DNA from: Nocardia cyriacigeorgica
GTDB lineage: Bacteria > Actinomycetota > Actinomycetes > Mycobacteriales > Mycobacteriaceae
NCBI RefSeq assembly: GCF_005863245.1
Contig: NZ_VBUT01000015.1
Coordinates: 1 to 63,367, forward strand
Direction of reading: 5' to 3'
Length of the DNA stretch: 63,367 nucleotides
The position numbers and the translations under genes are program-made. Below are positions 17,239-26,100 of the stretch, one piece after another; the first letter of the stretch is position 1; each line of letters opens with the position of its first letter. Below the pieces are notes generated by a model. It was not told the DNA's origin. It was given only the letters and a program-made list of their open reading frames with translations, and made no database searches.

Positions 17239-18813
17239 TCAGATCAGCCAGGCGGCGGAGTTCGGGGCAAGCAACCCATCGACCAGGGGCGCGCTGAGCA
17301 GGATCGCCTCGCCCTCGGGTAGCTCGATCGCGGCGGCCGAACTGTTGAGCACGCAGACGAGGCCGCCGGGACGGCGGAACATCAGCACGCCGGGTGCGGC
17401 GGGCAGCCACTCCAGCCCGGCGCCGTCGAACTCCGGGCGCTTGTGCCGCAGCTCGATGGCGTCGTGGTACAGCTCGAGGGTCGACCCGCTGCGATCGAGT
17501 TGGGCGGCCACTGTCAGCTCGGCCCATTCGGCCGGAATCGGCAGCCACGACCGCGCCGCCCTGGTGAACCCGAAGGGCGGGGCGGACCCTTCCCAGGGAA
17601 TCGGCACCCGGCACCCGTCGCGACCGCGCTCGGCGTGCCCCGTGCGTTCCCAGACCGGGTCCTGCAACACCTCGTCGGGCAGATCGTCGACATTGGGCAG
17701 ACCCAGTTCGGCGCCGTTGTACATGAACACCGCGCCGGGCAAGCCGAGTTCGAGCAGGATCATCGCCCTGGCCCGCGCGAGGCCGAGCTCGCCGCCACCG
17801 TAGCGGGTCACCTCACGCTCGATGTCGTGGTTGGACAGCGTCCAGGTGGGCGTCGCCCCGACCGGGACCACGGCGAGCAGGGAGTTCTCCACGGCGTGGC
17901 GGATGGCATCGGCGTCGAACGGGGTCTCGGCCAGCCGGAAGTTGAAGGCCAGGTGCAGTTCGTCCGGGCGGACGTATTCGCCGAAGCGCACGTTGTCGTC
18001 GACCCAGACCTCGCCGATGGACACCGCGTGCGGGTAGTCGTCGAGCACGCGGCGGATGCGGCGGTGTATGTCGTGCACGGCGGGGTTGTTGAAGCGCGGA
18101 TCGGAGTCGTCGTGGATCAGCATCCGGGTGTCGACGCGCTCCATATCCGGCAGGCCCTCCGGTTTGGCCATGCCGTGCGCGACGTCGATGCGGAAACCGT
18201 CCACCCCACGGTCGAGCCAGAACCGCAGGGTGTGCTCGAAATCGGCGATGACCTCGGGGTTGTCCCAGTTCAGATCGGGTTGTTCGGCGGCGAACAGGTG
18301 CAGATACCACTGACCGGGGCTGCCGTCGGCCTCCACGACCCGGGTCCAGGCCGGGCCGCCGAAGATGCTCGGCCAGTTGTTCGGCGGCAGCTCACCGTCG
18401 GCGCCGCGTCCGTCGCGGAAGATGTAGCGGGCCCGTTCGGGACTACCGGGTGCGGCGGCGAGGGCGGCGCGGAACCAGGGATGGGCATCGCTGGTGTGAT
18501 TGGGCACCAGGTCCATCGTGACCTTGATATCGCGGGCGTGCGCGGCCGCGATCAGGGCGTCGAAGGCAGGCATGCCGCCGAAGAGCGGGTCGATATCGCG
18601 AGGGTCGGACACGTCGTAGCCGCCGTCGGCCATCGGCGAACGCATCACCGGGCAGATCCACAGCGCGTCCACCCCGAGGCGCTCCAGATAGTCCAGCCGG
18701 GCGCGCACGCCGCCGAGATCACCGACGCCGTCGCCGTCGGAGTCGGCGAAAGAACGCGGATAGACCTGGTAGAAGACCGCCGCCTCCCACCACGGAACGG
18801 AACCGGTGCTCAT
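17239..18813 (-). CDS. GH13 alpha-glucosidase (AglA-like)
   Basis: A 524-residue glycoside hydrolase of family 13, likely hydrolysing alpha-1,4 or alpha-1,6 gluco-oligosaccharides. The TIM-barrel landmarks are present: WWEAAVFYQVYPRSF at the N-terminus, DLVPNHTS (region I), GFRIDVAHG with the nucleophile near Asp210 (region II), SIGEVWV with the acid/base near Glu268 (region III) and LSNHD (region IV). No signal peptide. It corresponds to Rv2471 (aglA) by position next to glbO. The ATG at 18813 is preferred over the GTG at 18819. It starts 16 bp after the glbO stop. Confidence 0.92.
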   Translation of the reverse strand: MSTGSVPWWEAAVFYQVYPRSFADSDGDGVGDLGGVRARLDYLERLGVDALWICPVMRSPMADGGYDVSDPRDIDPLFGGMPAFDALIAAAHARDIKVTMDLVPNHTSDAHPWFRAALAAAPGSPERARYIFRDGRGADGELPPNNWPSIFGGPAWTRVVEADGSPGQWYLHLFAAEQPDLNWDNPEVIADFEHTLRFWLDRGVDGFRIDVAHGMAKPEGLPDMERVDTRMLIHDDSDPRFNNPAVHDIHRRIRRVLDDYPHAVSIGEVWVDDNVRFGEYVRPDELHLAFNFRLAETPFDADAIRHAVENSLLAVVPVGATPTWTLSNHDIEREVTRYGGGELGLARARAMILLELGLPGAVFMYNGAELGLPNVDDLPDEVLQDPVWERTGHAERGRDGCRVPIPWEGSAPPFGFTRAARSWLPIPAEWAELTVAAQLDRSGSTLELYHDAIELRHKRPEFDGAGLEWLPAAPGVLMFRRPGGLVCVLNSSAAAIELPEGEAILLSAPLVDGLLAPNSAAWLI

Positions 18814-18829
18814 ACCCACCCCGCCACGG

Positions 18830-19234
18830 TCACCAGGTCGCGTTCATCAGCGAGTTCGCGGCCATCTCCAGATAGTCGAGCAGTGCCTTGCGGTGTTCGT
18901 CGTCGAGCACCTCCGGCTCGATCTCGGCCACCCCGATCCGCATACAGCGCAACCAGGCGTCGCGCTCGACCGGACCGATGGTGAAGGGCATATGCCGCAT
19001 CCGCAGCCGCGGGTGCCCGCGCTCGTCGCTGTAGGTGCGCGGCCCGCCCCAGTACTGCTCCAGGAACATCCGCAACCGACGCTCGGCGGGGCCCAGATCC
19101 TCCTCGGGGTACAGCGGGCGCAGCACCTCGTCGGCGGCCACCTCACGGTAGAACGCGGCCACGATCCGGCGGAAGGTCTCCTCGCCGCCGACCGCCTCGT
19201 AGAACGACGTCGCTGTGTGCTCGCCCGAAGTCAT
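18830..19234 (-). CDS. glbO: Group II truncated haemoglobin
   Basis: A 134-residue truncated haemoglobin of the trHbO type. Features: SFYEAVGGEETFRRIVAAFYREVAADE helix A/B start (in part), PLYPEEDLG, the EQYWGGP turn, the proximal His in RMRHMPF and the conserved Trp at G8 (RDAWLRCM). Such proteins bind O2/NO and help aerobic respiration in mycobacteria. The ATG at 19234 follows GAGAGGG. It is upstream of the alpha-glucosidase, with 16 bp between them. Confidence 0.93.
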   Translation of the reverse strand: MTSGEHTATSFYEAVGGEETFRRIVAAFYREVAADEVLRPLYPEEDLGPAERRLRMFLEQYWGGPRTYSDERGHPRLRMRHMPFTIGPVERDAWLRCMRIGVAEIEPEVLDDEHRKALLDYLEMAANSLMNATW

Positions 19235-19441
19235 AGACCCTCTCGATTCGCTGGATGCGCCGCGCTCCATTGTGCCCGCCCACCGGCCTACTCGCGCACA
19301 TCGCGGCCCGATGGCTCTTCAGGCACAGTTCACCCGACATTGTGTTAAATCACCGTGCACCGGCCCGCATTCCGTGGTCAACTTGGTGGCAGTCTCCGGC
19401 GAGATACCACATGATCTTGGAACGCAGAAATTGGGGTCGAC

Positions 19442-20143
19442 ATGAAGCAGCGACACGCCCGATCGCAGGAGGCGAGGGCGCACCGACAACTCCAGCCCGC
19501 CGACGTCCACAACCGTGGGTCGGGGGCTACTCCGCTGCACTTGTTGTCCGATCATCATTCCGGGGCGCACCGCGATAATCATCGCGCCGACACCGCGCCG
19601 ACCCCACTGCCCACACACACCAGCAACTGGCTCAAACGCCGCGTCCTGCTCCTCAACGCCACCTACGAGCCGCTGACCGCGCTGTCCGCGCGTCGCGCCG
19701 TGGTGCTGCTCATCTGCGATAAGGCCGACACCGTCCACCACGACCCCGAGGGCCCGATCGTGCATTCGGCCGGATCCTCGCTCACGATTCCGTCGGTGAT
19801 CCGCCTGCGCACCTACGTCCGTGTTCCCTACCGGGCCCGCGTCCCGATGACCCGCGCCGCCCTCATGCAGCGCGACCGCTACCGCTGCGGGTACTGCGGC
19901 GGTAAAGCCGAGACCATCGACCACGTCGTCCCCCGCAGCCGCGGCGGCGAGCACAGCTGGGAGAACTGCGTGGCCAGCTGCGCACCCTGCAATCACCGCA
20001 AAGCCGACAAACTGCTCAGCGAGCTCGGGTGGACGCTGCGCGCGCCGCTGGTATCGCCGAAGGGACCGCACTGGCGGTTGCTGTCGACCGTCACGGAGTT
20101 GGATCCGGTGTGGTTGCAGTACCTGGGCGAGGGAGCCGCCTGA
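19442..20143 (+). CDS. HNH endonuclease-domain protein (Rv2469c-like)
   Basis: A 233-residue protein. The first 60 residues are low complexity and may be over-extended. The core begins at WLKRRVLLLNATYEPL and the C-terminal third is an HNH fold with four zinc cysteines (CGYC ... CAPC) and the IDHVVPRSRGG motif ending in NHRKADK. This single-copy HNH protein is widespread in actinobacteria and its role is not established. In M. tuberculosis it sits beside glbO in the same way. Confidence 0.85.
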   Translation: MKQRHARSQEARAHRQLQPADVHNRGSGATPLHLLSDHHSGAHRDNHRADTAPTPLPTHTSNWLKRRVLLLNATYEPLTALSARRAVVLLICDKADTVHHDPEGPIVHSAGSSLTIPSVIRLRTYVRVPYRARVPMTRAALMQRDRYRCGYCGGKAETIDHVVPRSRGGEHSWENCVASCAPCNHRKADKLLSELGWTLRAPLVSPKGPHWRLLSTVTELDPVWLQYLGEGAA

Positions 20144-20153
20144 GACTCGCTCG

Positions 20154-20720
20154 TCAGCGGTGTTCGACGACCAGCGTTGCCCAGGTACCCGGCTCCAGCG
20201 CCTCGAACAGGTGCGCACGATCACCGGGATAGCTGATGTAGTCGCCGGGTAACAACTCCTCCGGGGAATCGCTCGGCCCCACCAGAGCGCGACCGGCAGC
20301 GAGCAGGATGTGTTCGACGGATTCGCGCGTATGCGGTTCGGACCGGCGGGGCTCACCTGGTTCGGCGGTGATCCGGTAGATATCGTGCCGGGCATCGGCC
20401 GATCCCGCGGCGAGCAAGGTGGCCCGGAATTCCGACCGCTCCGCGGCGACCACCGGCCCCTGTCCCGCCCGGATCAGCCGCACACTCGGCCGCGGCGGTT
20501 CCAGCAGCCGCGAGAAGGGCATGTCCAAGGCAACGCACAGCGCCCACAGCGTTTCCAGGCTGGGGTTTCCGGTGCCCGATTCCAGTTGCGACAGCGTCGA
20601 TTTCGCGATGCCCGCGCTGGCAGCGACCTCGGTGAGCGATAACCCCGCACGCGTGCGTTCCCTGCGTAGCGACGCGGCGATCACCGCTTTCGGCGCCACT
20701 GCCGGATCTTCTGCTGTCAT
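20154..20720 (-). CDS. XRE regulator with C-terminal cupin domain
   Basis: A 188-residue regulator with an HTH domain at about residues 10-70 (LSLTEVAASAGIAKSTLSQLE) and a small cupin domain at 100-188 ending in GDYISYPGDRAHLFEALEPG, a layout that senses small metabolites. It is divergent from azlCD, with about 205 bp between the starts, so it is likely the regulator of that transporter. The ATG at 20720 has GGGAG upstream. Confidence 0.88.
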   Translation of the reverse strand: MTAEDPAVAPKAVIAASLRRERTRAGLSLTEVAASAGIAKSTLSQLESGTGNPSLETLWALCVALDMPFSRLLEPPRPSVRLIRAGQGPVVAAERSEFRATLLAAGSADARHDIYRITAEPGEPRRSEPHTRESVEHILLAAGRALVGPSDSPEELLPGDYISYPGDRAHLFEALEPGTWATLVVEHR

Positions 20721-20925
20721 CGAGTGCTCCCGTTGCTGGTCTTCGTCCCGGATTCGCCTCGCGGGCTGCGGCGGACCGGGCGCCGGTTCATCGGCTCCAC
20801 CTGTCGCTGCTGTTCGCGACCGTCGCCGGCGGATACCGGCAGGCCGGCGCCCGCCCGCGCGGCCACGATCCCGGCCCGGATTATCTCGTTGACGGATCCG
20901 ATCGGTTGCGTTCAATATAAGCAAC

Positions 20926-21591
20926 ATGCGTTCGATGTGGCGAACACTGGATCGGGACATCCGGACCAGTGTCGCGGCGACCTGCGTTGCTGCCGCGATG
21001 ATCGGCGTGTCCTATGGCGCGGCGGTGGTCGGCGCCGGATTCCCGGCCTGGATGCCGGTGGTGCTGGCGTCGACGGTGCTGGCAGGCGGTTCGGAGTTTC
21101 TGTTCTTCGGGATCCTCACCGCAGGCGCCGGTCCGCTCGCGGCGGCATCGGCCGGTCTGCTCGTCAACGCCAGGCACCTGCCGTACGGCTTGTCGATGCC
21201 GGACGTGTTCGGCTCCGGCGTCCGGCGACTGCTCGGCGTGCACCTGATGGTCGACGAGAGCGTGGCGTTCGCACTGGCTCCCGGCGATCTCGAACGGCGC
21301 CGCAGCGCTTATTGGCTGTGCGGACTCGGCATCGCTGCGTGCTGGCCGCTCGGCGCGCTTGCCGGGGCCGTCATCGGCAGCATCGTGCCCGATACCGCGG
21401 CGTTCGGCCTGGACGCGGTCTTTCCGGCGGTCCTGCTCGCCCTGATCCTGCCCGCCCTGCGCGATCGGGCCACCCTGCGGGGAGCAGGCGCCGGCGTCGG
21501 ATTGGCCTTGCTCACAATGCCGTTCGTCCCGGCGGGCCTACCGGTGCTGATCGCACTGGCCGGACTGATCTTCGCGCTGGGAGCGCTGTGA
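20926..21591 (+). CDS. azlC: AzlC-family amino-acid exporter subunit
   Basis: A 221-residue membrane protein of the AzlC family with about six membrane segments. The family motif region LVNARHLPYG is visible. With AzlD it exports branched-chain amino acids or analogues. Its stop overlaps the azlD start (TGATG). It is divergent from the XRE-cupin regulator. Confidence 0.88.
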   Translation: MRSMWRTLDRDIRTSVAATCVAAAMIGVSYGAAVVGAGFPAWMPVVLASTVLAGGSEFLFFGILTAGAGPLAAASAGLLVNARHLPYGLSMPDVFGSGVRRLLGVHLMVDESVAFALAPGDLERRRSAYWLCGLGIAACWPLGALAGAVIGSIVPDTAAFGLDAVFPAVLLALILPALRDRATLRGAGAGVGLALLTMPFVPAGLPVLIALAGLIFALGAL

Positions 21592-21908
21592 TGGATTCAC
21601 CGCTGCTGGTTCCCGCCATGCTCACCATGGCCGTGGGCACCTACCTGCTCCGGTGGGCAGGGCCCGCATTGCGCAACCGGATCCGGTTTCCGCCACGAGC
21701 GGCCCGGCTGCTCGAGATCGGTGCCGTGATCTTGCTGGCGGCCCTGGTGGCGACCACCACGCTGCCGTTCGGGAACGAATTCGGGTGGGCCCTGCCCGCC
21801 GGCGTGCTGGTGGGAGGGGTACTGGCCTGGCGGCGCTGCCCGCTGCTGGTGGTCATCATCGCGGCCGCGGCGACCACGGCGGTGTTGCGGGCCGTCGGCG
21901 TCGACTGA
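21591..21908 (+). CDS. azlD: AzlD-family subunit
   Basis: A 105-residue membrane protein with three to four hydrophobic segments and the AzlD-type start (TYLLRWAGPALRNRI). It is the small partner of AzlC and is translationally coupled to it by a one-base overlap. Confidence 0.85.
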   Translation: MDSPLLVPAMLTMAVGTYLLRWAGPALRNRIRFPPRAARLLEIGAVILLAALVATTTLPFGNEFGWALPAGVLVGGVLAWRRCPLLVVIIAAAATTAVLRAVGVD

Positions 21909-22017
21909 GTGGGCACGTACATCTCGGCGGGGCCGCCGATCTCATTGCCCCCGGCGGTCGAGTGCCCTCGTGCGAATCGCACCAGGCACAGCGCCCGGAC
22001 AGCGGCAGTGACCCGGC

Positions 22018-22683
22018 TCAGCGCGGGGTGAGTGGCAGACCACCGCCGAGGCGGCGGGCGACCGATCCGTAGCGGGCATCCAGGCGCAGCCACGTCTTGC
22101 TGGATCGGACCCGCACGATCTCGGCGGGCGGTATCCGGCGCGAGTCTGCGCGGTCACCCGAGTGCGGAATGAAATCCATGGCGGTGAGAGCGAAGACGAC
22201 GCGCATTGGCACCTGCACCTGGACCGCACCCCCGGACACGGTGAGCACCGTCTGATCCAGCAGGGCGGCGGGCGGTCCATGCCCCGAGCCGTGCTCCTTG
22301 GCGAGGTCGGCGCCCTGTTCGGCGAGTTCGACCAGAGTACGGGCGGGCACATCGTCGATGTGGGAGAAGCCGCTGTCCGGCGGCAGCGCCCCGCGCCAGG
22401 CCGAATCCATCGAGTAGCCGAGGTCGATCGGGCTACCGGACGCCAGCCCGGCCAGCACCGCATCGGCGCCGACGGTGACATCGTCGACGCCCAGCTCGGC
22501 GACCACGGTGCGCACCGCGAGCGCCTCGAATCCCGTCGCCACCCACGCCGACACCCATCGCTCACCGCGCCGGCGCAGCCGCACCACCACGGCCGGATCC
22601 AGCCGGAGAGCACGGCCGAGGAAGGTCGCGAGGTTCTCCCGTTCGGCTGGATCGCCGACGTACAAGACCCGTTGTTCGGACAT
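22018..22683 (-). CDS. Conserved hypothetical (Rv2474c-like)
   Basis: A 221-residue cytoplasmic protein with no recognised catalytic motif. It is mixed alpha/beta, with a basic C-terminus. Position alone (immediately downstream of the thioesterase and gdh genes on the same strand) suggests that it corresponds to Rv2474c. The ATG at 22683 directly follows an in-frame GTG. No function is proposed. Confidence 0.65.
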   Translation of the reverse strand: MSEQRVLYVGDPAERENLATFLGRALRLDPAVVVRLRRRGERWVSAWVATGFEALAVRTVVAELGVDDVTVGADAVLAGLASGSPIDLGYSMDSAWRGALPPDSGFSHIDDVPARTLVELAEQGADLAKEHGSGHGPPAALLDQTVLTVSGGAVQVQVPMRVVFALTAMDFIPHSGDRADSRRIPPAEIVRVRSSKTWLRLDARYGSVARRLGGGLPLTPR

Positions 22684-22710
22684 CACAGACCGACGATCAC
22701 CGTGCGCCGG

Positions 22711-23184
22711 TCACTCACTCATCCACTGCGCGAGATAGTCGCGCTCATCGGGAGTCAGCCTGCGCAACCGCTGGGTGTCCATGTCGAAGGCGGCGAGCTG
22801 GGTGGAGGCGACCACCGCGGGCGGGGAGTCGGGAGCGGCGCCGGCGGCGCGCACCTCGTAGGCCACGGTGAAGTCGACCGCGCGCAGCTGCTCGATCCAC
22901 ATGGCGATATCGAGCGGGGTGTCCTCGTGCCGCAGCTGGCCGCGGTAGCGGACATGCAGGTCGGCCAGCACACACCCTTGGCGCAGGGCGGCGGTGGGGC
23001 GATCGTCTTCGAACAGCCATGGGATGCGCGCTTCCTCGAGCAGCGTCACCATCCGGGCGTGGTTGACGTGCTGGAACGCGTCCATATCCGACCAGCGGAT
23101 ATCGACCTTGGCATGAAAACGCTTGGGTAGGACGACCGTGTCCCTCGCCTGCGGATTGCCGTTCAGCGATCCGACACTCGTCAC
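22711..23184 (-). CDS. Hotdog-fold acyl-CoA thioesterase (4-HBT type)
   Basis: A 157-residue hotdog thioesterase. The active-site segment WSDMDAFQHVNHARM is the classical DxxxHxN pattern of 4-hydroxybenzoyl-CoA-type thioesterases (here DAFQHVN). It hydrolyses an acyl-CoA whose identity cannot be read from sequence. It corresponds to Rv2475c by position and overlaps the gdh stop by three bases (GTGA), so it is translationally coupled to gdh. Confidence 0.88.
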   Translation of the reverse strand: MTSVGSLNGNPQARDTVVLPKRFHAKVDIRWSDMDAFQHVNHARMVTLLEEARIPWLFEDDRPTAALRQGCVLADLHVRYRGQLRHEDTPLDIAMWIEQLRAVDFTVAYEVRAAGAAPDSPPAVVASTQLAAFDMDTQRLRRLTPDERDYLAQWMSE

Positions 23185-26100
23185 CGTGATACCTCCGACT
23201 GGGTGCCCGCCCCACTCACCATGCTGCGCACCTGCCGCGCGGCGACCGACAGCGTGGCCAGGTCGTGGGTACCGGACTCGAACAACTCCGACAGCGCGGC
23301 CCGGGCACGCCCGAGCCGAGACTGGTTCTTCGACTCCCAGTATGCAATCTTCTCGTCCGCGGTCTCTTCCGGGTCGCCGCCGGAGAGCACATCCAGGGTG
23401 AGCGAGCGCAGCGAGCTGTACATGTCGTCGCGCAGCGCGAGCCGGGCCAGCGCATGCCAGCGATCACCGCGTTCCAGGTGGCTGACGGCCTCGAGCAGCC
23501 AATCGATCTTCAAGTGCTCGTTGAGCGCGTAGTACAGCGAACCCACCTCGTCGCCGGTTCGATCGGTGATATCGGCGATATCGATCACATCGAGCAGCGG
23601 GAACAGATTCAGCAGCCCGTAGACCTCGGTGGCGAGGTCGGTGGGCGCCCCGCGGGCGATCAGTTCGGCGCTCTGATCGGTCAGTGACGTCACGTGGTGG
23701 CCGCGCAGCCAGCCGGGAACCTTGGGGGCGAGTTCGCGAACACCACGGCTGTAGCGGTTGACCTCGGCGCCGACCGCGATCGGCTGCGGCCGGTTGGTGA
23801 GCAGCCAGCGCGAGGCCCGGTCCAGCGTGCGTTTGGTTTCCAGCTCGAGTTCGTCACGGATCGCGACAGAGGTATCGGCGGTGCGGATCCTGGTCCAGAT
23901 GTCGTGCAGCCCGAAGATCTCGGTGACGGCGGTGAATGCGCGTACCGAATCGCTCGCGGTGGCGCCGACCTCTTCGTTGAGCCGATGGGCGTAGGTGATG
24001 CCGCCGTAGTCGACGACTTCGTTCACGATCACCGTGGTGAGGATTTCCCGGCGCAGCCGATGCTTCTTGATCGCGGTACCGAAGCGTCCGCGCAGTGGCG
24101 TCGGGAAGTACGTAGGCAGCCGAGAGGCGAAGTACGTCATATCGGGCAGGTCCGAATCGAGCAGATCTCCCTTGAGCGCGAGCTTCACGTGCGCCATCAG
24201 GTTCGCCAGCTCCGGAGAGGTCAGGCCGGTGCCTTCCTCGTGCCTGCGCTTCATCTCCGGTTCCGACGGCAGCGCCTCGAGTTCGCGGTCGAGACCGCGG
24301 CGCTGCTCCAGATCGTCGATCACCCGGCGGTGCACGTTCAGCATGCGCGGTGCGTCCGAGCGCGACAGGCCCATCAGGAAGTTCTGGGAGACGTTGTCGC
24401 GCAACACCATCTGGGCGACCTCGTCGGTCATCGACGCCAGCAGCGGATTTCGCTCGGAGGGCGGCAGCAGCCCGGCGCTCACCACGCCGTCGAGCAGCAC
24501 CTTGATGTTGACCTCGTGGTCGGAGCAGTCCACTCCGGCGGAGTTGTCGAGGGCGTCGGTGTTCATCTTGCCGCCGTTGCGGCAGAACTCGATGCGCCCG
24601 AGTGCGGTGGCGCCGAGGTTGCCGCCCTCGCCGATGACGTTGACCCGCAGCTGATTTCCATCGACGCGGACCGCGTCATTGGACTTGTCGCCCACGTCGG
24701 CATTGGATTCGGTGCTCGCCTTGATATAGGTGCCGATACCGCCGTTCCACAGCAGTTGCACGGGCGCGAGCAGGATGGCGCGGACCAGCTCCGGCGGAGA
24801 CAGCGCCGTCACATCGTCGGCCAGCCCGAGCGCTTGCCGGGCCTGCGGGCTGATCGGCACCGACTTCACCGTGCGGTCCCAGACGCCGCCACCCTCGCTG
24901 ATCAGCGACTTGTCGTAATCGGCCCACGACGACCGCGGCAACTCGAACATCCGCCGCCGCTCGGCAAACGACGACACCGCATCCGGAGTCGGATCCAAGA
25001 AAATATGCCGGTGGTCGAACGCCGCCACCAAACGAATGTGCTCCGACAACAACATCCCATTACCGAACACATCACCGGACATATCACCGATACCCACCAC
25101 CGTGAAATCCTCGGCCTGAGTATCGATCCCCATCTCCTGGAAGTGCCGCTTCACACTCTCCCAGGCACCCTTGGCGGTAATGCCCATCGCCTTGTGGTCG
25201 TAGCCCGCCGACCCACCCGAGGCGAACGCGTCACCGAGCCAGAAGCCATAACTCTTGGCCACCTCGTTGGCCACGTCGGAAAATGTGGCCGTGCCCTTGT
25301 CGGCGGCGACGACGAGGTAGGTGTCATCGCCATCGCGGCGCACCACCCGCGCGGGCGGCACCACCGCACCGGTCGCCAGGTCGACATTGTCGGTGACGTC
25401 GAGCAGTCCGGAGATGAACGTGCGGTAGCAGGCCACACCTTCGGCGCCGAGTGCTTGGCGGTCTGCGCCCGGATCGCCGGTGGCTGCCGGTGGCTGTTTC
25501 ACCACGAAACCACCCTTGGCGCCCACCGGCACGATCACCGCATTCTTCACCGCCTGCGCCTTCACCAAACCCAGGATCTCGGTCCGGAAATCCTCCAACC
25601 GATCCGACCACCGCAAACCACCACGCGCCACCGCACCGAACCGCAGATGCACACCCTCCACCCGCGGCGAATACACGAAAATCTCGAATTGTGGCCGCGG
25701 CTTGGGCAATTCGGCGATCTCGCGCGGCTCGACCTTCATCGAGATGTAGTCACGGGGACGGCCGTCGGCGTCGGTGACGTAGTAGTTGGTGCGCAGGGTC
25801 GCCGAGATCAGCCCGAGGATGGCGCGCAGGATGCGGTCGGCGTCCAGGCTCACCACCTGATCGATGCGGGCGCGAACCTGCGCCTCCAACTCCGCGGCCC
25901 GCTCCGTGGAGTGCGTGTCGGGATCGAATCTCGTTGCGAACAGATCCGTGAACAGCCGCGCCGCTTCCGGGTAGTTGAGCAGCACGCGGGCGATATTGGT
26001 CTGGCTGTACGGGAATCCGGCCTGCTGCAGGTATCTGGCGTAGGTACGCAGAATGGACACCTCGCGCCACGGCATCCGGGCGCGCAACACCAGTTCGTTC